Under the pieces are notes generated by a model that ran no database searches, had not been told where the DNA came from, and was given only the letters and a program-made list of their open reading frames with translations. Shown in pieces: positions 16,577 to 24,074 of a stretch of 30,469 nucleotides of DNA. The position numbers were made by a program, and so were the translations under genes. The stretch comes from JACRAO01 sp964490895 (lineage in GTDB: Bacteria; Bdellovibrionota; UBA1018). Position 1 is the first letter of the stretch; every line of letters begins with the position of its first letter. The stretch is from assembly GCA_964490895.1 (NCBI GenBank), contig CAZBEI010000068.1, forward strand, positions 1-30,469, in the 5' to 3' direction.

Positions 16577-17732
16577 AGCTAGGCAATCTCAATCCAAGGC
16601 GGCGGTGGACACGCTTTGCCCCCAAAGGATGTTCAGAGCCTCCAGAATTTGACTCCAAACCACTATCGTTAGGACTTGGATTGTGTGGTGGTTGCAATGG
16701 TTCTAAATTGCCTTGTACACTATTCACAAGGTTTACAAAAAAACCATTATATTGATATGCCCGTGTGATGTAATCCGGCTGTTTTTTCTCATTTCCTGGA
16801 GCAGGAGATGGATGAGGTTGATTGGGATCCTCTGGGCTGACAAGTCTAGAAGCATCATAGAGAATCACAAGCGCCAAATGAAAAAAATCAAAATCATTGA
16901 TTCTGAGTTCTTTGCCGTTTCGAATGATTGGCTTTCCTTTTCTTAAAGTAAAATACTTAGCTTGGTCAGCTCCAGTGACAGAGTAAATTTGATAATAACT
17001 TGGATTCTTGTCGAGTGCCTTAAGATCCTCCGCTGGAACTTTTTTTCGACTCCACGACACATTTTTGAACCCCTCATGTTTTGTAGGATCAAAGCTAGGT
17101 TCAATCAATCGTTCTTGGTTTTCAAACACGGTCAAAGCTGGAACCACACGCATATCCACCATGATGGAGTCAGGATTTGTCACAAAAAAATGGCTATCAT
17201 CTTTTCCATCTGTCCTGAGGTCAAATTCCATTTTTGTAGCCACCATCCATTCATAAGGTGTGAGAACGCCCTCTCTGCCTATATCCGGCATAATGGGGTC
17301 AATGACATACCACTCTTCGTCCTCTCCTTGCACCATGGTCGCCATATGAAATCTCCAGCGGGTTTCTCCGTCTCTCAAGTCACCCGCAATAAATATTTTT
17401 TGAATACTCGCTTTGTTTAAACCCATTTTTCTTGCAATCAAATGCACGGCCATGGCTCGACCATAGCAAAAGCCAATTTCATTATTCCCAATCCCTGTGG
17501 GCTGCCAATCATAATCATCGATATGAGAGGTCCCTGCTACCGAATGCTGACTCGCTCGTCTAAAAAGTTCATTTCTTTCTGCAACATTGAGCAAAGCTCG
17601 AGTCTCAGGGGCTTTGTCAACAATGGCATCATAAAATTTGTGGATCTCGTCTTGTTGTGTCGAAAATCCTTTTATTGGTAGAACTAAAACAGTAGATAAA
17701 ATTAAAAGATCAAAGATTTTTTTTGTTTGCAT
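16551..17732 (-). CDS. Secreted protein-glutaminase-like protein
   Basis: Exported protein of 393 residues with an N-terminal signal peptide (about 1-25). The segment EIGFCYGRAMAVHL (Cys89), WRFHMATMV (His129) and WYVIDPIM (Asp145) gives a Cys-His-Asp triad. Its order and spacing match bacterial protein glutaminases, which deamidate protein-bound glutamine and have a transglutaminase-like fold. The C-terminal third is Pro-rich and unrecognised. I chose the ATG at 17732: AAAGGTGGGGG lies just upstream and a signal peptide follows directly, whereas the longer frame to 17843 adds 37 residues without a signal. It lies antisense within the biosynthetic cluster. Target unknown; it could be an unrelated predation or nutrition enzyme. 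Confidence 0.75.
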   Translation of the reverse strand: MQTKKIFDLLILSTVLVLPIKGFSTQQDEIHKFYDAIVDKAPETRALLNVAERNELFRRASQHSVAGTSHIDDYDWQPTGIGNNEIGFCYGRAMAVHLIARKMGLNKASIQKIFIAGDLRDGETRWRFHMATMVQGEDEEWYVIDPIMPDIGREGVLTPYEWMVATKMEFDLRTDGKDDSHFFVTNPDSIMVDMRVVPALTVFENQERLIEPSFDPTKHEGFKNVSWSRKKVPAEDLKALDKNPSYYQIYSVTGADQAKYFTLRKGKPIIRNGKELRINDFDFFHLALVILYDASRLVSPEDPNQPHPSPAPGNEKKQPDYITRAYQYNGFFVNLVNSVQGNLEPLQPPHNPSPNDSGLESNSGGSEHPLGAKRVHRRLGLRLPSFIADSLKK

Positions 17733-17755
17733 TGGATTACCCCCACCTTTTGGCG

Positions 17756-17784
17756 TATATAGCGCTAGGTATGTTAGAAGGCAA
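17756..17784 (-). promoter_or_regulatory. Candidate promoter for the glutaminase-like gene, sharing its -10 with the divergent strand
   Basis: On the minus strand TTGCCT (17784-17779) is 17 bases before TATATA (17761-17756). The same TATATA is self-complementary and has TTGGAT (17732-17737) 18 bases upstream on the plus strand, so it may also serve the decarboxylase gene. This rests on matches to consensus only. Confidence 0.35.
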
Positions 17785-19225
17785 TCCCCCCTGGCAAAAT
17801 TTGTTTTTAGATTTTCCGGAGAAAGAAAAAACATTTCAAACAATACTTGAGCGATTCAAAGAGTATCAAAAAACTCTACCGCTTTTGCCTGTCAACCCAG
17901 AGCCAAGCCTCAGAGAAATAAAAGCAGCTCTCTTGAGTTATGATTTTTCAGAACAAAACACCGCTGCACGTGTCATCTCAACTATCCAAAAAGACTTAGA
18001 AAAATTTTTGCTCCATGTCGATCATCCCATGTACTTTGGAGTTTTTAATCCAAACCCTCTTTTTTCAGGGGTGGTGGCAGACTTCCTTGTGGCTGCGTTT
18101 AATCCCCAGTTGGCTTCTTCGACTTCTGCGCTTTATGCCATCGAAGTCGAAAAAAAAATGATCTCCTACTTAGCCGCGAAGGCAGGTTATTCTCCAGAGA
18201 GCATAGACGGAACATTTTGTAGTGGAGGCACTGAGGCCAATCTGACGGGGGTACTTTGTGCATTGGCCAGAAAATTGCCTGATTATTTTGAAAAAGGTGC
18301 GGTAGGACTTAAAAAAAGGCCTGCTATTTATGTTTCTGCAGAAACACATCATTCGATTGCCAAGGCCGTAAAAATTTTAGGCCTGGGCCGCGAAGCTCTC
18401 AGAGTCCTTCCAGTTGATTCTGAGTGGCGGTTTTCTCTTCCAGAACTTCGAAAAAAAATAGCCTTGGATCGAGAACAGGGATTTGAGCCCCTTTTAATTG
18501 TGGGAACGCTGGGCTCCACGAGTGCAGGAATTATCGACCCACTCGATAAACTTGCAGGTGTTGCCCAGAGTGAAAAAATAGACTTCCATGTCGATGCTGC
18601 TTGGGGAGGCGCTGCACTCATTTTGCCAGAATACAAAAGCTCCTTTCGAGGAATTGAGGAAGCTCACTCTTTTTCGATCGACGCGCACAAATGGTTTGCA
18701 GTGCCGATGGGGGCAGGAATCTTTGTCTCAAAACACCCAGGCATTTTAAATTCAGTGTTTAGTGTCGCAGAAAGTCCTTACATGCCTCCACGTTCCTACC
18801 AGGAACATGTGAGTCAGCCTTATTCTGAGTCCCTACATTGGTCTCGACGGTTTATGGGATTAAAATTTTTGATGTCTTTTATGATGCTAGGAGAGCAGGG
18901 ATACCAAAACCTCCTTCGTCACTCGATTTCGTTGGGGGGGCAATTTAAAACCCTCTTAAAAGACAATGAGTGGGAAGTCGTCAACGACACCCCATGGCCT
19001 GTGGCTTGTTTTTTGCCAAAGGGGGTAGAGTGGTCCAAAGAGCAAGTCCAAAACTTTGTGAATTCCATCAATAAAACTGGGAAAGCATGGATCACGAGTA
19101 CTCAGCTTGGCTCAAAATCAGTCATTCGAGTGGGGTTCCCAAATTTTGCGACAAAAGAAGAACATTTGTATGCATTACTCGAGCTTCTCAATGAGACTCT
19201 TTCTAAAAATCTTTTACCCCACTAG
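17771..19225 (+). CDS. PLP-dependent group II amino acid decarboxylase
   Basis: Fold-type I pyridoxal-phosphate enzyme of the DDC/GAD (group II) decarboxylase family, 484 residues from the ATG at 17771. HPMYFGVFNP, FCSGGTEANL, an AETHHS histidine for ring stacking, FHVDAAWGG (Asp275) and the PLP lysine in SIDAHKWF (Lys307) are all present. It probably removes the alpha-carboxyl from an amino acid, giving an amine. Candidates are lysine, a lysine-derived intermediate or an acidic amino acid. A TTG at 17723 gives a longer frame but overlaps the start of the divergent glutaminase-like gene, so I prefer 17771 although its Shine-Dalgarno is poor. It heads the hydrazine operon, 54 bp before the cupin-MetRS gene. 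Confidence 0.87.
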   Translation: MLEGNPPWQNLFLDFPEKEKTFQTILERFKEYQKTLPLLPVNPEPSLREIKAALLSYDFSEQNTAARVISTIQKDLEKFLLHVDHPMYFGVFNPNPLFSGVVADFLVAAFNPQLASSTSALYAIEVEKKMISYLAAKAGYSPESIDGTFCSGGTEANLTGVLCALARKLPDYFEKGAVGLKKRPAIYVSAETHHSIAKAVKILGLGREALRVLPVDSEWRFSLPELRKKIALDREQGFEPLLIVGTLGSTSAGIIDPLDKLAGVAQSEKIDFHVDAAWGGAALILPEYKSSFRGIEEAHSFSIDAHKWFAVPMGAGIFVSKHPGILNSVFSVAESPYMPPRSYQEHVSQPYSESLHWSRRFMGLKFLMSFMMLGEQGYQNLLRHSISLGGQFKTLLKDNEWEVVNDTPWPVACFLPKGVEWSKEQVQNFVNSINKTGKAWITSTQLGSKSVIRVGFPNFATKEEHLYALLELLNETLSKNLLPH

Positions 19226-19249
19226 CTTCTCCACTCAATCCCTGCTATA

Positions 19250-19269
19250 CCCCCAAAAACAAGAGGGGG
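19250..19269 (+). promoter_or_regulatory. C5/G5 hairpin that could cover the hydrazine synthetase ribosome binding site
   Basis: CCCCC (19250-19254) can pair with GGGGG (19265-19269) across a 10-base A-rich loop. The G run is part of the only Shine-Dalgarno-like sequence (AGGGGGA), 10 bases before the ATG at 19280. Pairing would mask the site and tune translation. Confidence 0.3.
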
Positions 19270-19279
19270 AATCCGTAGT

Positions 19280-21148
19280 ATGAGGGTGGTCCAACTTGAT
19301 CGAGAAAAACTTAAGCCAGCTTACAATATCCTTTGCCAAACTTTGTTTCCAGCACAAGATATAGCCCCTCCGTTTGGAATGACATACTGTGAAATCGAAA
19401 TCGATGGAAAAACCAGTCCCCACGAACACTACGATGGTGAAACCTTTCTCATCTTAGGGGGCCAAGGCTCGATGTCTATCAATGGCGAACAAAAAAAAGT
19501 AGCTCCAGGCGATCTTATTTGTATTCCGAACCACAGCATCCATGAGCTTAAAAATAGTTCTCCTACAGAGCGACTCAAGTTTCTATCCCTCTATTGGGAC
19601 GAACCGGCTGTGAATCGAAAGCTCACCGGCAAATACCACATTTACTCCGCACCTCCCACGCCCAATGGAAAACTGCATGTTGGGCATCTCTCAGGGCCTT
19701 ACTTTGCGGCGGATGTTTTAAGAAAATATTTAAAGCTTCGTTCTCTGGATGTCAGTTACACCTCAGGGGCAGACGAAAATCAAACCTATGTTCCAGCGAA
19801 AGCCAAGCAACTTAGAAAAGACACTCTCCAAGTCATGAACGAATACACCCAGTCTATTTTAGAAACCCTCGAAAATTTTAACGCCACACCGGATTATTTT
19901 CTAATTCCGCACCAAGATTCTGCATATCAGAAATTTGTGCAAGATTTCTTTAGCACCCTTGTCACCAAAGGTGCATTGGTCGAAAAAGAACAAGATTATC
20001 CTTTTTGCAAAACCTGTCAGCACTTTTTGCACGAAAGTATGCTCAGTGGAAAATGCCCTCACTGCGATTTAAGAACGAATGGAAATGGCTGTGAGAGCTG
20101 CGGACTCTTTAATGACTGCAGAGATTTGAAAGATCAAAGGTGCAACTCCTGTGCAGCGGTGCCCATCTTTAGAAAATCATGCCGCTATGTTTTTCCGCTC
20201 AGTCAATATGCCGAACGACTTTCGAGCGCGCTCCAAAAACACTCTTTTGCTCCAAAGTTTAAAAAATACGTAGACCAATTGTTAAGTCAAGGACTACAGG
20301 AAGTCACAGTGAGTTTTCCCTACACTTGGGGGATTTCTGTTCCCAACCAGCCTGGGTTTATCATCTATGAGTGGCTTGAAATGGCTGCAGCTTTCTTGTA
20401 CGAAGCGCAGAAAAACAGGCCAACAGATTGGAAAGACTACTGGATTGACCCTGCCAATAAAACAGTTCTGGCTTTTGGTTTTGACAACTCGTTTTTTTAT
20501 TTAGCTTTCGTGCCGGCTCTCCTTTGGGCTTTTGATGACCACATCAAATATCCAGACCATTTTTTAATTAATTTCTTCTACCACCTCGATGGAAAAAAAT
20601 TTTCCACAAGTCGAAACCATGCCATCTGGGGTGACGAGATTTTAGAGAAACACTCTGCTGATGATGTCAGGCTCCATTTGGCGCAAACACGCTCTGAAAA
20701 AAAAGAGACGAATTTTAGTTTAAAAGATTTTACTGAAAATCAAGGTGCTAAACGCTGGGAAGTTCTCTTAAGTAAGATAGAAAAATTGAAACAATCTCCA
20801 AAAAAAAGCACCCGAACCCTTCTGTCTTTCAAGGAACGGACAGACTTAGAGCATTGGAACCTCAAAATCGCTCAAGCAGAGCTGGGATACCATCCCTCGA
20901 CATTTTCCATGATAGGTGTCTCACATGTTATTAAAGATTATGGAGAATCTTTAGAAAATTATCTATCTGAAGCCGAAGAAACTGGCTTTGACTTGCTTGG
21001 ATTTCGAGTGGGACTCGCAGGAGTCAAAGGATTTGCTCAAATCTTATTTCCAGTTGCACCTGTGACAGCTGCAAAGATTTTTAATATGCTGGGGGTGGAG
21101 GCCAAATGGTCCACCCGGCTGGATCTCCCCACTTTGGATGTTAAATGA
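19280..21148 (+). CDS. Cupin-methionyl-tRNA synthetase-like fusion, putative hydrazine synthetase
   Basis: Two-domain protein of 622 residues. Residues 1-~112 form a cupin with a full metal site (His48, His50, Glu54, His88). Residues ~117-622 form a class I MetRS-like domain with HVGH (133-136), KFSTS (440-444, the KMSKS loop) and two zinc knuckles (Cys243/246, 259/262, 271/274, 288/291). The methionine pocket is changed: positions equal to E. coli Leu13, Tyr15 and His301 are Pro125, Thr127 and a Tyr. The anticodon-reading Trp461 region has no counterpart. This is the architecture of Spb40-type hydrazine synthetases, which adenylate an amino acid, esterify it to N6-hydroxylysine and use the cupin to form the N-N bond. 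It overlaps the next gene by 4 bp. The amino acid activated is unknown. Confidence 0.9.
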   Translation: MRVVQLDREKLKPAYNILCQTLFPAQDIAPPFGMTYCEIEIDGKTSPHEHYDGETFLILGGQGSMSINGEQKKVAPGDLICIPNHSIHELKNSSPTERLKFLSLYWDEPAVNRKLTGKYHIYSAPPTPNGKLHVGHLSGPYFAADVLRKYLKLRSLDVSYTSGADENQTYVPAKAKQLRKDTLQVMNEYTQSILETLENFNATPDYFLIPHQDSAYQKFVQDFFSTLVTKGALVEKEQDYPFCKTCQHFLHESMLSGKCPHCDLRTNGNGCESCGLFNDCRDLKDQRCNSCAAVPIFRKSCRYVFPLSQYAERLSSALQKHSFAPKFKKYVDQLLSQGLQEVTVSFPYTWGISVPNQPGFIIYEWLEMAAAFLYEAQKNRPTDWKDYWIDPANKTVLAFGFDNSFFYLAFVPALLWAFDDHIKYPDHFLINFFYHLDGKKFSTSRNHAIWGDEILEKHSADDVRLHLAQTRSEKKETNFSLKDFTENQGAKRWEVLLSKIEKLKQSPKKSTRTLLSFKERTDLEHWNLKIAQAELGYHPSTFSMIGVSHVIKDYGESLENYLSEAEETGFDLLGFRVGLAGVKGFAQILFPVAPVTAAKIFNMLGVEAKWSTRLDLPTLDVK

Positions 21149-22275
21149 AAAAAAAACAAGAGGTCATCATTATAGGAGGCGGCGCGATTGGTGCAGCTGC
21201 ATTTCATTTTTTAGCCAAAAAAGGAATGACGGATTCTCTTTTAATTGAACGGCGAAAAGGGTTTGGGATGGGCGCCACTGGCGCCTGGGGCTCTCTGCTC
21301 AGACTTTTCAGTATTAAGCCCTTTTACACCGAAAGAGCCCTGATGGCTTTTCGTTATTACCAGTCTCAATTTGAGGGGGAAACGTCCAGGCCCCTTGAAT
21401 TTGGCAAGTGTGGGAGTTTGTACTTTGTGACAAAAGAGCATTTTGCCATTGTAGAAAAAGCGATGTCATTAATTCAGGCTTCTGGCCTTTATCCAGCAGA
21501 GCTTTTGGATGCAACTCGAGGTCGAGAGCGTTTTCCTGAATTTCAGTGGTTTGATGATGATTTTGCAGTCTATGAGCCTGAAGCTGGATTTGCCTGTCCC
21601 CATTCTACAACGGAGGCTTGGATTGATTCTGGAAAAAGAAAAGGGGCAAAAGCCAAAACAGATTTGAAGGTGGTAGAAATTTTGGCACAAAATAAAAAGG
21701 TGCAAGGAGTCCGTTGTTCTGACGGCAATGAGTATCTCTGTGATCGACTTGTTTTATGCGCTGGACCTTGGACTAACGAGCTACTGGAGCCCTTAGGATT
21801 TCAGATTCCACTCATTTTAAAAGCCATCCAAGTCAATCAATTCCACTATCAAAAATCCTACTCTCAAGAAAATTTACCTTTCTTTGTAGATTTGAAAGAA
21901 GAAACTTTTGGCCGGCCAGCGCTGAAGGGGTCCTATTTTTTAGGAGGATATTTGACAAACGAAAAGGCATTGGTTTCACAGTTTAGACAGCCCTTGGGAT
22001 TAGAACATGCCATGCTTGCAAAACAAAAAATATCCAAACGGCTAAAATGGATCCGTACAGCCTCACTCTCTGGAGGAGTGCGCGCTATTGAGGGATACAC
22101 GCTGGATGATACCCCTATCTTGGGTTATTCCAAACCCTACGAAAACTTGCTCATTGCCTGTGGCTGGGGGTGTACTGGATTTGCACTAGCTCCTGCTTTT
22201 GGAAATGAAATTGCCAAACTTTTATATTCAGAAAAACCATTAACAGAAGAGTCACTATGTCAAATGATTGCTTAA
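21145..22275 (+). CDS. FAD-dependent amine oxidoreductase, DAO family (glycine oxidase-like)
   Basis: Flavoenzyme of 376 residues. The dinucleotide-binding GGGAIG is at 11-16. The C-terminal SGGVRAIEGYTLDDTPILG and ACGWGCTGFALAP are typical of D-amino acid/glycine oxidases. It oxidises a C-N bond to an imine that hydrolyses. In the Spb-type pathway a flavin oxidase (Spb39) cleaves the N-N-linked lysine conjugate to a hydrazino acid and an aldehyde, and this is one of two candidates here. Its ATG overlaps the hydrazine synthetase stop by 4 bp and its end overlaps the N-hydroxylase gene by 19 bp, so the three are translated as a unit. FAD is probably non-covalent. Confidence 0.85.
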   Translation: MKKKQEVIIIGGGAIGAAAFHFLAKKGMTDSLLIERRKGFGMGATGAWGSLLRLFSIKPFYTERALMAFRYYQSQFEGETSRPLEFGKCGSLYFVTKEHFAIVEKAMSLIQASGLYPAELLDATRGRERFPEFQWFDDDFAVYEPEAGFACPHSTTEAWIDSGKRKGAKAKTDLKVVEILAQNKKVQGVRCSDGNEYLCDRLVLCAGPWTNELLEPLGFQIPLILKAIQVNQFHYQKSYSQENLPFFVDLKEETFGRPALKGSYFLGGYLTNEKALVSQFRQPLGLEHAMLAKQKISKRLKWIRTASLSGGVRAIEGYTLDDTPILGYSKPYENLLIACGWGCTGFALAPAFGNEIAKLLYSEKPLTEESLCQMIA

Positions 22276-23606
22276 CCATAATCGGAGCAGGGCCAAAAGC
22301 CATGGCCATTGCAACAAAGGCCTTTGTTTTAAAAAATCTTGGATTTTCGGTCCCAAAAATTAGGATCCTCGAAAAAGACTCGATCGGATCTTTTTGGAAG
22401 AACCAGACTGGATTTACCAATGGCCGTCAAAAACTTGGAACAGCACCCGAAAAGGACCTAGGCTTTCCCTATGCCTCAAGCTGCTGGGGGGACGAGTTCA
22501 ATCAGAGGGTCAATCACCAGATGCAGCAGTTTGCTTGGAGCAGTTTTTTAATCGAACACGGTCACTATTGCACCTGGATAGACCGTGGAAAGCCCCAACC
22601 GGAGCATCGCCAATGGGCAGAATACCTACAGTGGGCTTACGAAAAAATCTCCTGCGATCGCAAGATTGAGTTTGTTCGAGCGGAGTTCGATTCTTTAGAT
22701 TTTGGAACTCATCAGAATTGGAAAATTCAAGCCCGTGATCAAAATGGAGGCGAACTGGAGTTTGAGACAGACGGAATTGTGCTTACGGGACCAGGAGAAA
22801 TGAAAATACCTTCTCAAATGTCTCCTCAGGCATTACCTCAGGTACTACCCCAGGTACAACCCCAGGTACAAAACGACGAACGGATTTTGAATATTCGAAC
22901 TTTTTGGAAATGGGTCAAGGACTTCAAAGAACCGTCCAAAGACACTTATATCGCCGTGATTGGCACTGGCGAAACGGCAGCCTCCGTTGCAGTCACACTC
23001 GGAAAACTTGAAGCTCCAATCCATATTGATATTATCACCCCCATGGCGATGAGCTATTCGCGTGGTGAATCTTTTGTAGAAAACAATATGTACACAGATC
23101 CTTTTAAGGGCAATTGGCATGAGTTGACTTACGAAGATCGTAAAAACTTTATTGAAAGAACTGATCGAGGAGTGTTTTCCATTTCGACCAAGAAAGAACT
23201 TGATCAAATGTCTCATGTTGAAATTATCCCAGGTTGGTTTAACACTCTCGCAGTCAATTCTGCCAACCAGCTCGTTGTCGAATTACAATATAATGAACGC
23301 ATCGAGCATCGCGTTTATGACTTTGTTGTTCTGTCTGTTGGGTTTGATCCGCTGCAGTTTTTGTCTCGTAGAATGACCCAAAAAGCGAGGGAAACTTTAT
23401 TGGAACGGAGTTCATTAAGAGAGTGGTCAGTACCTGAGTTTGAAAAAAATATTGCAGAAGATCTGTCTGTCAAAAATCTTCTGCCCAAATTACATTTACC
23501 AATGATCGCAGGTTTGCAGCAGGGACCCGGGTTTCCAAATTTGAGCTGCCTTGGGCGACTAGCGGATCAAATACTGACGAACTATGTGGCTTTAGATTTG
23601 GCATAA
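22257..23606 (+). CDS. L-lysine N6-monooxygenase, MbtG-like
   Basis: NADPH- and FAD-dependent N-hydroxylase of 449 residues that converts the lysine side-chain amine to a hydroxylamine. It resembles mycobacterial MbtG closely: FAD motif IGAGPKAMAIA (9-19), RQKLGTAPEKDLGFPY, the NADPH motif VIGTGETAAS (234-243), ENNMYTDPF and the distinctive QGPGFPNLSCLG near the end. In mycobactin synthesis MbtG makes hydroxylysine for a siderophore, but next to a cupin-MetRS gene the same chemistry supplies N6-hydroxylysine for N-N bond formation (compare Spb38). A four-unit PQ[AV][LQ] repeat (190-205) lengthens the linker before the NADPH domain. The start overlaps the DAO gene by 19 bp. Confidence 0.92.
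   Translation: MSNDCLTIIGAGPKAMAIATKAFVLKNLGFSVPKIRILEKDSIGSFWKNQTGFTNGRQKLGTAPEKDLGFPYASSCWGDEFNQRVNHQMQQFAWSSFLIEHGHYCTWIDRGKPQPEHRQWAEYLQWAYEKISCDRKIEFVRAEFDSLDFGTHQNWKIQARDQNGGELEFETDGIVLTGPGEMKIPSQMSPQALPQVLPQVQPQVQNDERILNIRTFWKWVKDFKEPSKDTYIAVIGTGETAASVAVTLGKLEAPIHIDIITPMAMSYSRGESFVENNMYTDPFKGNWHELTYEDRKNFIERTDRGVFSISTKKELDQMSHVEIIPGWFNTLAVNSANQLVVELQYNERIEHRVYDFVVLSVGFDPLQFLSRRMTQKARETLLERSSLREWSVPEFEKNIAEDLSVKNLLPKLHLPMIAGLQQGPGFPNLSCLGRLADQILTNYVALDLA
22824..22871 (+). repeat. Four tandem 12-bp repeats inside the N-hydroxylase gene
   Basis: Units start at 22824, 22836, 22848 and 22860. The last two are identical (CCCCAGGTACAA) and the first two differ by a few bases. The unit is a multiple of three and in frame, encoding PQAL, PQVL, PQVQ, PQVQ. 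Copy-number change would lengthen or shorten a linker without a frameshift. Confidence 0.92.
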
Positions 23607-23610
23607 ACTT

Positions 23611-24072
23611 ATGGACTCCAATTACTCTGTTAAAAAAATAGACGCTCCAGAAGAACTGGAAAAAATAATCGGGCTCATTCAAAACTACCAGGAGTTTTAT
23701 TTAAAAAAACCGCAAACAAAGGAGGCCATCTTTCTTCATTTTAAACAGCTTCTCTCTACTCCTGCTCTCGGATTTCAAGCCACTGCTTGGAATGATAAAA
23801 AATCTGCCCTCGGTTTTTGCACCGTTTTATTTCTGCCCTCTTCGCTCAGCTGCCGCAACTATGCTTACCTCAGTGATCTCTTTGTCTGTGGTGATGTGCG
23901 CAGAAGCGGCATTGGGCGCGCCCTCATCCGATTTGCAAGTCAAGAATCCAAACAACTGGGACTTGAGGGGTTGGAATGGATCACCCAACAAGACAATCTT
24001 TTAGCTCAAAAGCTCTACGACAAACTCACTCCGAATAAATCTCTTTGGTATTGTTATTCTCTCAAAACATAA
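23611..24072 (+). CDS. GNAT-family N-acetyltransferase
   Basis: Small acetyltransferase of 153 residues. Motif A is clear: YLSDLFVCGDVRRSGIGRALI, with the acetyl-CoA-binding RRSGIG, followed by QDNLLAQKLYDKL. It starts 4 bp after the N-hydroxylase gene and ends 2 bp before the second DAO gene, so it belongs to the hydrazine operon. It could acetylate the terminal hydrazine nitrogen or the hydroxylamine, to trap or protect a reactive intermediate; acetylated hydrazine is an intermediate in some hydrazine pathways. The substrate is inference. Confidence 0.83.
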   Translation: MDSNYSVKKIDAPEELEKIIGLIQNYQEFYLKKPQTKEAIFLHFKQLLSTPALGFQATAWNDKKSALGFCTVLFLPSSLSCRNYAYLSDLFVCGDVRRSGIGRALIRFASQESKQLGLEGLEWITQQDNLLAQKLYDKLTPNKSLWYCYSLKT

Positions 24073-24074
24073 AA

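Noticed and set aside
16525..17681. Several plus-strand open frames between the ATP-grasp and decarboxylase genes
   Set aside because: They lie opposite the well-supported glutaminase-like gene, have no domain motifs and no convincing ribosome binding sites.
19628..21148. Housekeeping or antibiotic-resistance methionyl-tRNA synthetase
   Set aside because: The cupin fusion, the changed methionine pocket, the missing anticodon Trp region and the overlap with oxidase and N-hydroxylase genes argue for a biosynthetic enzyme instead.
22824..22871. Tandem repeats as a CRISPR or regulatory iteron array
   Set aside because: The units are only 12 bp, have no spacers and stay in the reading frame of the N-hydroxylase.
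22257..23606. Siderophore (mycobactin/aerobactin-type) locus based on the MbtG-like gene
   Set aside because: No NRPS, IucA/IucC-type synthetase, TonB receptor or ferri-siderophore reductase is in the window.
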